Source: Plazaster borealis (lineage: Eukaryota > Echinodermata > Asteroidea > Forcipulatida > Labidiasteridae). Taken from it: 64,000 nucleotides of DNA. Below the pieces are notes generated by a model that was not told where the DNA came from, did not search any database, and saw only the letters and a list, made by a program, of their open reading frames with translations. Made by a program: the position numbers and the translations under genes. The stretch lies in NCBI GenBank assembly GCA_021014325.1, contig CM037475.1, forward strand, positions 775,001-839,000, given 5' to 3'. Every line of letters begins with the position of its first letter. Position 1 is the first letter of the stretch. Shown here piece after piece: positions 1 through 12,600 of the stretch.

Positions 1-566
1 ATTCATGAGGTTCATAGAATCCTCTTATTGGTTGTGAGAACAGAACTCGGGAAAGTACTGAGTTTACAGTGCTTAATACACATCGGTGAAAGGGTAAAAA
101 CAAATTATATCCTTCATCCCCGATGCAAAATTAACATCTAATAAATCTTCAATGTGATAATAGAGATGGTATCAATGGCTTTTGAGTGAAAGCTTTCTGT
201 TGTGTAAGAATGTGTGTTTCACGCTTGAGTGGTAAAACAATTCGGTCAACAGCGGTTGTTTTATGTTAAAACAATTCATTAAGGAGAGGTAATTGTGAAT
301 GATCCATAGCATTCATTGCTGCTGTTCAATCCAGGAGTCATGACAGATACAGCAGCAATATTATAAAGATTGATATTTCTTATCTTCCTCCTTTAAGTAT
401 CGATCTTAGTACTTTATAAGATCCCTTGTATAGGTCACCATAGCTGAGGTCAAACATTGGAAATGTTCAATGAGGGCGCTGTTTAAGCTTGTGACATCAT
501 GTACAGTGTGTCTTTTCCAAACTGATTTGAGATCATTGCTTTTATCTATCAATTCAACCTTGACAG
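1..566. other. Intron or upstream sequence of the CUB/EGF gene
   Basis: No coding exon is recognisable here. A segment at about 71-157 resembles, in inverted orientation, a segment at about 27830-27905 (shared ATCATCCCCGATG-like core), so it is probably a dispersed repeat. The last bases before 567 form a weak pyrimidine-containing acceptor ending in TTGACAG. Confidence 0.5.
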
Positions 567-680
567 CTATTCTGGAATGTCTCTCTGGACCATGTCAGAA
601 TGGTGGGCGTTGTGAAGAAGGCGTTAATCGTTACACCTGTGTCTGCCCTGATGGCTATGCTGGTACCAATTGTGAAACAG
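567..680 (+). CDS. Exon: EGF module 1
   Basis: The 114-nt exon is phase 1-1, with acceptor TTGACAG and donor GTATGT at 681. It encodes one EGF module with six cysteines in C-x4-C-x5-C-x8-C-x1-C-x8-C order (CLSGPC, GGRC, YTCVC, TNC). It is the first module visible and precedes the CUB domain. Confidence 0.88.
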
Positions 681-3600
681 GTATGTTGGATTCAGACCCT
701 CAAATCCAGGGTTAACGACTTAGGGACCATGGATAAATTAAGAACGCGTTCGCACGCGTGCCGACCATGTCTGCACGGAGTCGTACCAAAATTGTCAAGG
801 CTCCATGCAAGTTACAACCATTGGATTTGCGCTCCAGTTATTATTAGGTTCACTCATTATAGAACTGGTGCCTTTTGTTGGTCGGATTACACAAACAAGG
901 CAGCTCAAAAGTAGCCCACAAAGGAGTGAAGGATTAGTGTTTGCGGTCTAGCTCAGGTAGGTATACCGGACAATGGTTTATCTAGTAAGCCGATTATAAC
1001 TACAAAGTGACATTTGGCTTAAGCTGGCCAACAGCATTGTTTCTCTGTTATACAGTGAGTCTCCCTCAAGACCGGACCATTGCAGAATAATGCGTTCCTA
1101 TGCATGACACTGTTTGGGTTTTCTTTTGTTTGAGCTTGCACGCAAAGGAATGCGTCGGATTGCGACTGTGCCTGTGACATAATTTATCCATGGTCCCTTA
1201 GTGAACGGTTTTCATGATTTGATAAGTAGAAACATTTTACAAAGCATAAAGGAACACATCATAAAGAAAACCCTAGATGTGACATCTGTGTTTAAATAAT
1301 ATAACCTGAGTAAACCATATAAGACTATTGCTTTGTTCAAACCATTAATTTCAATTAAAATACTAAATACTTGCTGCTTCCTGAGCCCTGCACGAAAGTA
1401 ATCTTTGTATTTGAATCAAAACCATGACATTCTGAGCAGATATCTGAAAAATTATTCCTTAATTCTGTTTTTACTATTTATCCTTACAGCAATAGGATGC
1501 CAAATGAATTTTCGCATCTTTCAATGTGATTACATCTCGGTGAGGTCACCAAATTACCCGAATAATTACGGACCAAATGAGAACTGTGTCTGGAAGTTTA
1601 CAACTGACTCCGGTAATCCAATCCGAGTTATCTTCCTGGACTTCTCCGTAGAGGCAATCCATGACGTTGTTAGTATTGGTAATGGGGAGAATGAAGGTGA
1701 GATAATCGTTGATGTTTGAACAGACAGTGTTGTTATGTATTACCTAGCGCTAGAAGTAAGCCATTACCTAGCTCTGGAGGTTACCCTTTACCTAGCTCTG
1801 GAGGTTACCCTTTACCTAGCTCTGGAGGTTACCCTTTACCTAGCTCTGGAGGTTACCCATTACCTAGCTCTGGAGGTAACCCATTACCTAGCTCTGGAGG
1901 TTACCCTTTACCTAGCTCTGGAGGTTACCCTTTACCTAGCTCTGGAGGTTACCCATTACCTAGCTCTGGAGGTTACCCTTTACCTAGCTCTGGAGGTTAC
2001 CCTTTACCTAGCTCTGGAGGTTACCCTTTACCTAGCTCTGGAGGTTACCCTTTACCTAGCTCTGGAGGTTACCCTTTACCTAGCTCTGGAGGTAACCCAT
2101 TACCTAGCCCTGGAGGTAACCCTTTACCTAGCTCTGGAGGTAACCCTTTACCTAGCTCTGGAGGTTACCCTTTACCTAGCTCTGGAGGTTACCCTTTACC
2201 TAGCTCTGGAGGTTACCCTTTACCTAGCTCTGGAGGTTACCCTTTACCTAGCTCTGGAGGTTACCCTTTACCTAGCTCTGGAGGTTACCCTTTACCTAGC
2301 TCTGGAGGTTACCCTTTACCTAGCTCTGGAGGTTACCCTTTACCTAGCTCTGGAGGTTACCCTTTACCTAGCTCTGGAGGTTACCCTTTACCTAGCTCTG
2401 GAGGTAACCCTTTACCTAGCTCTGGAGGTTACCCTTTACCTAGCTCTGGAGGTTACCCTTTACCTAGCTCTGGAGGTTACCCTTTACCTAGCTCTGGAGG
2501 TTACCCTTTACCTAGCTCTGGAGGTTACCCTTTACCTAGCTCTGGAGGTTACCCTTTACCTAGCTCTGGAGGTTACCCATTACCTAGCTCTGGAGGTTAC
2601 CCTTTACCTAGCTCTGGAGGTTACCCTTTACCTAGCTCTGGAGGTTACCCTTTACCTAGCTCTGGAGGTTACCCTTTACCTAGCTCTGGAGGTTACCCTT
2701 TACCTAGCTCTGGAGGTTACCCATTACCTAGCTCTGGAGGTTACCCTTTACCTAGCTCTGGAGGTAACCCTTTACCTAGCTCTGGAGGTTACCCTTTACC
2801 TAGCTCTGGAGGTTACCCTTTACCTAGCTCTGGAGGTAACCCTTTACCTAGCTCTGGAGGTAACCCTTTACCTAGCTCTGGAGGTTACCCTTTACCTAGC
2901 TCTGGAGGTTACCCTTTACCTAGCTCTGGAGGTTACCCTTTACCTAGCTCTGGAGGTTACCCTTTACCTAGCTCTGGAGGTTACCCTTTACCTAGCTCTG
3001 GAGGTTACCCTTTACCTAGCTCTGGAGGTTACCCTTTACCTAGCTCTGGAGGTTACCCTTTACCTAGCTCTGGAGGTTACCCTTTACCTAGCTCTGGAGG
3101 TTACCCTTTACCTACCTCTGGAGGTTACCCTTTACCTAGCTCTGGAGGTTACCCTTTACCTAGCTCTGGAGGTTACCCTTTACCTAGCTCTGGAGGTTAC
3201 CCTTTACCTAGCTCTGGAGGTTACCCTTTACCTAGCTCTGGAGGTTACCCTTTACCTAGCTCTGGAGGTTACCCTTTACCTAGCTCTGGAGGTTACCCTT
3301 TACCTAGCTCTGGAGGTTACCCATTACCTAGCTCTGGAGGTTTCCCATTACCTAGCTCTGGAGGTTACCCATTACCTAGCTCTGGAGGTTACCCATTACC
3401 TAGCTCTGGAGGTTTCCCATTACCTAGCTCTGGAGGTTTCCCATTACCTATCCCTCTAGGTTACCCATTACCTAGCTCTGGAGGTAACCCATTACCTATT
3501 CCTGGAGGTAAGCCATTACCTAGCCCTGGAGGTTACCCTTTACCTAGCTCTGGAGGTTACCCTTTACCTAGCTCTGGAGGTAACCCTTTACCTAGCTCTG

Positions 3601-6600
3601 GAGGTAACCCTTTACCTAGCTCTGGAGGTTACCCTTTACCTAGCTCTGGAGGTTACCCTTTACCTAGCTCTGGAGGTTACCCTTTACCTAGCTCTGGAGG
3701 TTTCCCATTACCTAGCTCTGGAGGTTACCCATTACCTAGCTCTGGAGGTTTCCCATTACCTATCCCTCTAGGTTACCCATTACCTAGCTCTGGAGGTAAC
3801 CCATTACCTAGCTCTGGAGGTTACCCTTTACCTAGCTCTGGAGGTTTCCCATTACCTATCCCTCTAGGTTACCCATTACCTAGCTCTGGAGGTAACCCAT
3901 TACCTAGCTCTGGAGGTTACCCTTTACCTAGCTCTGGAGGTAACCCTTTACCTAGCTCTGGAGGTTACCCTTTACCTAGCTCTGGAGGTTACCCTTTACC
4001 TAGCTCTGGAGGTTACCCTTTACCTAGCTCTGGAGGTAACCCTTTACCTAGCTCTGGAGGTTACCCTTTACCTAGCTCTGGAGGTTACCCTTTACCTAGC
4101 TCTGGAGGTTACCCTTTACCTAGCTCTGGAGGTTACCCATTACCTAGCTCTGGAGGTTTCCCATTACCTAGCTCTGGAGGTTACCCATTACCTAGCTCTG
4201 GAGGTTTCCCATTACCTATCCCTCTAGGTTACCCATTACCTAGCTCTGGAGGTAACCCATTACCTATTCCTGGAGGTAAGCCATTACCTAGCCCTGGAGG
4301 TTACCCATTACCTAGCAGGGTTTTCCCATTACCTAGCCCTGGAGGTTACCCATTACCTAGCCCAGGTGCTAGCAGGGGTTACCCATTACCTAGCCCTGGA
4401 GGTTACCCATTACCTAGCCCTGGAGGTTACCCATTACCTAGCCCAGGTGTTACCCATTACCAAGCAGGGGTTTCCCAATACCAAGCCCTGGAGGTTACCC
4501 ATTACCTAGCCCAGGTGCTAGCAGGGGTTTCCCAATACCTAGCCCTGGAGGTTACCCATTACCTAGCCCTGGAGGTTACCCAATGCCTAGCCCAGGTGTT
4601 ACCCATTACCTAGCAGGGGTTTCCCAATACCAAGCCCTGGAGGTTACCCATTACCTAGTCCTGGAGGTTACCCATTACCCAGTACTGCTGCTCTGTCTAG
4701 TCTTATAACAATCAAATATTTCTTTATTTCAAGATGTATCCCTGATTGGCAGTTTTTCTGGAGACAGTTTACCTGATATTATCACCACTTCAAGCAGCTC
4801 ATTGTGGGTTACATTTAAGACAGATGAAGCAAAACAACAGGGAGGATTCAGTTTTGATGCCCAAGACACATGCTATGGTAAATACTTCTTGTTTATTTGC
4901 TTATTTTTAATAACGAGGCTAAACCAGGAGTTAACAGCATGGAAATAGTGTTAGGTAGAAACAGCTGAGCAGTTTGTTCCTAGAGATAGTAATTAACATC
5001 CTTGCTGAAACTGGCTCATGGTTTGATTTACATTTGATGATTTGATTATACCTCATTCAAGATGCAAGAAGATTATTTACATCTCATCTATTTAACCCTT
5101 TACTGAGTCGAGTGGCGAATAAATCAAACCACATAATGACTAATTAAGCCATTTCTCCAAAGTGTAATGACTGGGGGGGGGTCAAATTCCTTGATATCCT
5201 AGAATGGACCATTCCACAAAGCTAATTGGGGGTTCAGATGCCAGAGTTTTTTAGGTTTTGTTTTAGGGGCTTCTTCAGAATATATCTTGGTTGGTGTGGT
5301 AGTTAATATTGGACCCTTCGCTCGTCGGGATAAAGTCCGGGATCTTGCCACGCCCTTAAGAGCTTAGATATTAGGGAAATAAATAAATTACTAGGTAGCT
5401 ATAGGACTCAAATAATCAAGACAATAGCTGGGCATGTAAAGAAGTCACTTAGATGTAAAAAACAAATTCGGAAATGCACAGAAAATATTTTAAATATATT
5501 TTAAATGATGTGGTAGTAAAAAAAATTGACCTTTAAAGCGTAGATATATTAGTCAGGGGTTGCCACGCCTTTAAGGGTTAAGACATGAAGAGATCAGAAC
5601 AAAAGTGTCTTGGCTGAGAGGGGTAGCTCTTGACCTCGAGTTCTGATGGCTTCAAGGTTTTGATTTTCAACTAGACGCTTAAGGAGATGCTTCTTTACAC
5701 CCAAGGTTAAATGGGTACCTGTGAAGGCAGATGGTTCATGTGATTGATTTTAGCTTGATGCGCTACATAATTGGCAGTACAGGCTGTATACTCCCCAAGG
5801 GAGTAGAGATGGTGGAAAGGAATGAAATAAATGGCTGAATTACTAGGGTAATAATGTTCATGCTAAATTGCTGGATACCAGTGCTAGTGTCCATATCTGT
5901 TATTCATTTTTGTATGTATAATTCTTTCATACTAAAGCTGGTTCCCAGTATCCTTGTCGTAGCGATCCATGTCAAAATGGTGGAACTTGCCGTGTTGTAG
6001 GAGACTACACCTACAGATGCACTTGTCTATCTCCATTTGTGGGCACAAACTGTGAAACTGACTCATGTAAGTAGACATCACATTACCACATCACTAATTA
6101 ACATATTGACAATCCTTTTGGAATTTGTTGTCCCACAATTCAAACTATAAAATTTTACTTGAAAAAGTCTTGAATTTTGTCAACTTGTTTCAACAGCGAC
6201 AGTCTGTAGTTCAAGCCCCTGTGTGAATGGTGGTACATGTGTCCCCCATTCAGCTGGTTATATGTGTTTATGTCCACCAACGTATGCAGGCCTTCGCTGT
6301 CAAGAAGTTGGTAAGTTTTAAGATCAAGTTTCTTCTCATGACTTTGACAATTGAAGCATGGTCTGACCCCTCTGTGTTTTGACAATTTTTTTTTTTTTTT
6401 TAAACTAAGATTTTACAATTTTACCCAGGTAAATCCATGTTCAGACTTTTTGTGTCATAACAATATATGTTGTTGAATCTTTTTTTTAATCATACTATTG
6501 GTCATATCCGCAGGGTTTAAATGCTACATTGGCATTGGCTGTTCACCATTATAATATATAAATATTCATAAGCCTACTGTTTATTCATCAGCTGACCCTT

Positions 6601-9600
6601 CTGATAACCTATGATTCAGTAGCGGCTCAATCCATCTATTTTAATAAATACATATTCATAACACTACTGTTGATTCATCAGCTGACCCATGTTGTGATAA
6701 CCTATGATACAGTAGCGGCTCTATAATCATCTATTTTAATATATAAATATTCATAAGACCACTGTTTATTCATCAGCTGACCCTTCTGATAACCTATGAT
6801 TCAGTAGCGGCTCAATCCATCTATTTTAATAAATATATATTCATAAGACTACTGTTTATTCATCAGCTGACCCATGTTGTGATAACCTATGATACAGTAG
6901 CGGCTTTATAATCATCTATTTTAATAAATACATATTCATAAGACTACTGTTTATTCATCAGCTGACCCATGTTGTGATAACCTATGATACAGTAGCGGCT
7001 CTAAAATCATCTATTTTAATAAATACATATTCATAAGACTACTGTTTATTCATCAGCTGACCCATGTTGTGATAACCTATGATACAGTAGCGGCTCTATA
7101 ATCATCTATTTTAATATATAAATATTCATAAGACCACTGTTTATTCATCAGCTGACCCATTTTGTGATAACCTATGTGATACAGTAGCAGCTCTATCATG
7201 TCTATAATCATCTATTTTAATATATAAATATTCATAAGCCTACTGTTTATTCATCAGCTGACCCATGTTGTGATAACCTATGATACAGTAGCAGCTCCTA
7301 TCCATCTATTTGAATGTGTAAATATTCAAAAGATAACTGTTTATTCATCAGCTGACCCATGTTGTGATAACCTATGATACAGTAGCAGCTCCTATCCATC
7401 TATTTGAATATGTAAATATTCAAAAGATAACTGTTTATTCACGTCTTCTCCTCAGCCACCCCATGTAGTAGTAACCCATGTAATAATGGAGGTAGCTGTA
7501 CCATCATTGGAAGTTCTTATTCATGCAGTTGTGTTGCACCTTACAGCGGTCAGCAGTGTCTTGAACGTAAGTCAAGGTGGTTTCTATTTAGGGATTTTTA
7601 GAAAAACAAAGTTTGTTTTCTTTAATTTAAAAGTTCTCTGAGTGTAAGAACCACATTAAAAAATGTGCAACAAAGCATAAGAACAGTGTATGATATTTTC
7701 TTAAAAATGTGCGCATTTTGTCCATGAATTTTGCAGGTGTTTGTTGAATGATATAGAAATTGAATTAGAGAATTTAAGAAGAAAAGCCAACAGTTAACCA
7801 TCATTGTGTTAATTGCATCATTTATTCATTGCGAGTTGTGGCTGCGCGGTTAAGAGCACATGGACTCAAGCTCTGGTATTTTTGACAAGCAGAGTGAAGG
7901 TACGAGTCCTGGTCTTGATACTTGTGTCCATTAATCAAGACACTTAACCATTATTGCTTCATCCTTTGGATGGGACGTAAAGCTGTAGGTCCTGTATGTT
8001 GTGTATCGCTAAGAGAAGGGGTAATTGTCCCTGGTGTTTCTGGCAGTTTGCTGCTGAATGCCCCGCAGCACATTGTAAAATCCTTATAAGGTGCTACACA
8101 AATCGGTCTCACAATTAAAAAAATTAAAAAACATGTCTTAAAATGTGTCTATTTGTTCAAGCGCCTTGAGTACCTTATTGGTAGATATGTGTGCTACATA
8201 AGACTATAAATTATTATGATATATTATTTGTTACCACAGGACCATGTGCAAGCAGCCCTTGTCTTAACAACCAGCCCTGTATTGATTCAACATCTAGTTT
8301 TAACTGCCAGTGTAACAGCCAGTACTTTGGATCAAGATGTGAATTTTTGGGTGAGTTATTTTCAAGATTTTTCTGCAGTTCTGCATTACAGAACATATAT
8401 GTTGTGAATGCTGGCTGAAGTGACAAAGTTCATAATAAGATGTAAACTTTTGAATTTACTTAAAAGTGTTTTCTGTTTGTATTGCATGAAACTAAGATGA
8501 GCTTTCATCTCTTAGATTCTCTATGTGTCAGCACACATATCTCTTCATTTTAAAGTGTTTATATAATTCTGAGCATGTGCATATTAAGGGAGGAGTGCAA
8601 AATTAAAGAGGCAGTAACTCGAGGTTAGCTTCGAGGTTTGTTGAGGTTTTCCAAAGTAATCCAGGGTATAACCTCAAGTTTACCTTGTGTTACCTCTTGT
8701 TTAATTCTGCTTTTTTCCCTAAATAGACCCCTTATACATATGACATCACAAAAACTCAAACAGCACCCTCACTGAGGTGAAAGGAATACTTCTCATTGTC
8801 CGACATTTAAACAGGTGTGCATGTCCATTATTTGCCCTCGTTGACAGTTGCATGCCAGGGGTCTATAACCAATACTGCATGATTCCTCAGTGGCAGTGTT
8901 TTCCATCTATACTGTAGCTGCTATACTGTTGTAGTTATACTTTGTCCGCTCTTTTAGTTCCATGTGTTAGTAGCCCATGCCTGAACCAGGGCATCTGCAT
9001 CGATGATCTGGTGTCCAACACCTTTGTGTGTCAGTGTCCACAATCATATCAAGGAGACCGATGCCAGACTCAAGGTAAACAATTAGATTGCCCAGCCTGT
9101 TTTTGTCCCCACCCTTCCCCCTTCCCTTCTCCATGTTTCCCAAAGTCCCTGACATTCGAGGAAACTAATAGATACCGCATGAAATCAGTGAGTGTGAATT
9201 ATTTGATACGGTTCTGACATTTAGAATCAAGGGCACCCTTTACACGTTTGTCAATGAGAAAACATTATAGTTCAGTGTCTTGCTTTGGATTTGAGTGCCT
9301 TGGCTGGGATTCAAACCCATCGGTTTGCCTGGCTACACTGCAGAGTAGAGTCCAAGTAGAGTCCTACGATAGGGGGGTAGAGTCCGGTGGCTCCCACTGC
9401 ATCCGACCCACCTTAAGTCAGGCCAGAAGATTTGAGGTCCTTCCCCACTATTTGAAGCCAGCATCCTATTCACTCTCACGTCTGCCTTTGTCCCAGATGT
9501 ACAAGATTACTTAACCATGACATGTTACAACTTTGATAAGCGTCTTCTTTTATACCATTGTTCATTGTCAAGAATGAAATCTGTTTGTTTGATTAGTATT

Positions 9601-12600
9601 TTGTCCCCCTCTCTCTTTCTTTCTCTCGTTGATGCTTATAACGTTGCGACCTGCATGTATCTTCAGTATTCAATCCATGTCAAAATGACCCATGCTTAAA
9701 TGGTGGGACATGCGTAGGTCTTAACGGCATTGCAACATGTGTGTGTCCTGAATATGCTAGTGGTTTGACCTGCCAGATACTTAGTGAGTCAATGTGATTT
9801 ACAATTGAGTGTCAAGCTTTTGGCGTGTTTCCTTCTGTTATTCTAGGACTCAACATAACATTTACACAACTTCTTTACTTCCTATGTGACAATTTTAGAT
9901 GATTGTTCTTCCAGTATTTGTGAAAATAAAGTATTTCACTGCTCTGATGATATATTTATTTTCATACTTTTTATGAAAAGATAAACTTCACAACAGATAA
10001 TTGATGTGTGGTACATGAAGGGCCTGTATTGTTTTGTTTGTACTTTCTAAGTAGGCCTATGTAGCTGCAATTTTTAATAGTTTTCTCTATTCATCTATTC
10101 TGGCTGGCCCAGATTTTTTGTTTTTAATCGTCCTAGGGGTTTTTACTGCAATGTATTGATTTTATCAGCCTTGCTTCACTGTCAATTAACTTTTTTATAT
10201 TCTCTGTCATGTCTTTGTACATGTATTGTCTGGTAAAATTTTCTATTTTTATATTAATGAATGTTGTAGTTGCTAGGCACCTTTGTTGAAAAACAGTGTT
10301 TCACCGAAAAGTTTCCCCAGGATAAAAAAATAAATAAATAAATGAAATAATTTGCATCAGAGAAATTAATGAAATAAATAAAGTAAATGGCTGATAAAAA
10401 GTAAATAGAAACAAGTAGAAAACAGCAGACAAAATAAAGGGTAGACAAACTTAGACCTTGGACAAAGAAAAACTGATACTGACAAAAAAGAGTTGATTAA
10501 AAAATAATGATTAAAAAATGGCAAACCTTTAAAATTTTTGTACACAATGCAAGACTTTTATAATGTGATTCACATTTCGCATTGTCATCAAACCTGTGAC
10601 AAAAACGGAACCTGTGAATTGAGAAACATTTTCCAAAATAGTTTTTTTGTACTACACTTTGTTCTGTTTTTCTTTACACCAAGTGTTCTTCTTTACCAAG
10701 TGTTCTTCTTTACCAAGTGTTCTTCTTTACACCAAGTGTTCTTCTTTACACCAAGTGTTCTTCTTTACACCAAGTGTTCTTCTTTACACCAAGTGTTCTT
10801 CTTTACACCAAGTGTTCTTCTTTACACCAAGTGTTCTTCTTTACACCAAGTGTTCTTCTTTACACCAAGTGTTCTTCTGTACACCATGTGTTCTTCTTTA
10901 CACCAAGTGTTCTTCTTTACACCAAGTGTTCTTCTTTACACCAAGTGTTCTTCTTTACACCAAGTGTTCTTCTTTACACCAAGTGTTCTTCTTTACACCA
11001 AGTGTTCTTCTTTACACCAAGTGTTCTTCTTTACACCAAGTGTTCTCCTTTACACCAAGTGTTCTTTACACTAAGTGTTCTTTACACCAAGCATTGTGCC
11101 TAAAACCAAGTGTTGCTCCTATGACCAACTAATGTTCCTAACACCAAGTGTTCTTTTTTACACCAAGTGTGTGTATTGTTCAATATTTCATTCATTCATA
11201 ACTGCTTCTCTTTTCTCTACAGTTGATCTATGTTCAGATAGCCCATGCATAAATGGTGGTTGCACACAGACAGGCATTACATCTTTTGTTTGTACTTGTG
11301 ATCCGGGATACACCGGTCTAATCTGCTCAGATGCCAATGAATGTATATTAAACACTCCATGTAAGAATGGTGCTGTGTGCACAGATACAGCAGAATCTTA
11401 CACATGTACATGTGTTGGCCAGTATACTGGCATCAACTGCGAGTATGGTAAGTCAATACAGTACATGTACTACTTATTATCTCTCACCATCAATAAATGG
11501 CTTGAACCAACTTTACAATTTGTTGAAGATACCAATATCTCTAATGTGTTTAATGAAGTGGGTAACAAAGCAGCATTTCAATGACCATGTTGAAGTCAAT
11601 CAGAGCATCCTGGTGTACTTTTAGTTATAGTCCTTTATGGAAAGTAAAAGTACGAAGTACTGAATACAATATTTAGTTTTTACCCCAGGTGCTTTCCGGA
11701 TCACCACAACTCATTTCAGAGATAATTACACAATGTTGCTACAAACCTCTTTTCCAGATTTGTAATATAAATTGTTACAAAATATTTGCCAAATATTTGT
11801 TCAGGTAACTATAATGAATATCATTCCTACTTTCTAACAAGTTTTGCTATAGACTATCTTAGGATTTTGTGAACAGCATTATGTAGAATCCCTTCCAACT
11901 TTCCCCCATGTCTGTTTTTTAGTGGCGTGTGATGTCAACACTTGCAGTAACTTGGCCACCTGTATAACAAATGGAGGTACCTCTTCATGCTTGTGTCTTC
12001 CTGGTTTCACTGGAGTCTTTTGTGAAAATGGTAATTATTCAATTAGCAATTCTTACCCGTCTGCCACAGTTCAAGCTTTTGTCTATAGTGTTTTTTGGTC
12101 TAGTATCTGTTAATATTGACTGCTTCAAGTGTTATGGTTAAAACCAGAGCCGTATATTGAGAGAGTTGCGACAACTTGCGATTAGAAGCCATCTTGTGTC
12201 AAAAAAACAGCATGGGCGAACACAGGGTGCCAGACTAGTCTGCCTATCGGGTTGGCTGCATTTGGACCAAAAATGGCGTCCAGCAACCACTTGACCAAAG
12301 AAAACTGGTCCCTCTATGTCGCAACTCTCTCAATACACAGCTCTGGTTAAAACAATGACTCACTCGGTGGTCCTCAAAGAGTTTTCCTGAGGCAAAGGGA
12401 AGTCACTTTGGAAGTCAAAGTTTTAACCATTTTACGCGGAAAAGCAGTCAATATTTGTTACATTGTGCCGAGACATCTAGTTACCAAGAGGCTGCTGTTG
12501 CTATGGGTGTAGTACTCTGGTTACTATGTGTATAATACATTGGTTGCTATGGATTTAGTTCATTGGTTTCTGTGTGTATAATACATTGGTTGCTATTGAT

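Noticed and set aside
1716..4613. A 965-codon open frame of repeating GGYPLPSS and a 574-codon frame of LEVTLYLA
   Set aside because: They arise because a 24-bp stop-free unit is repeated. The region is the intron inside a CUB domain, and reading through the upstream donor meets TGA at 1717 before the array.
10538..11132. Three overlapping frames repeating [19 protein letters not shown]
   Set aside because: A 19-bp tandem array gives the same peptide in every forward frame, and it lies upstream of an intron acceptor.
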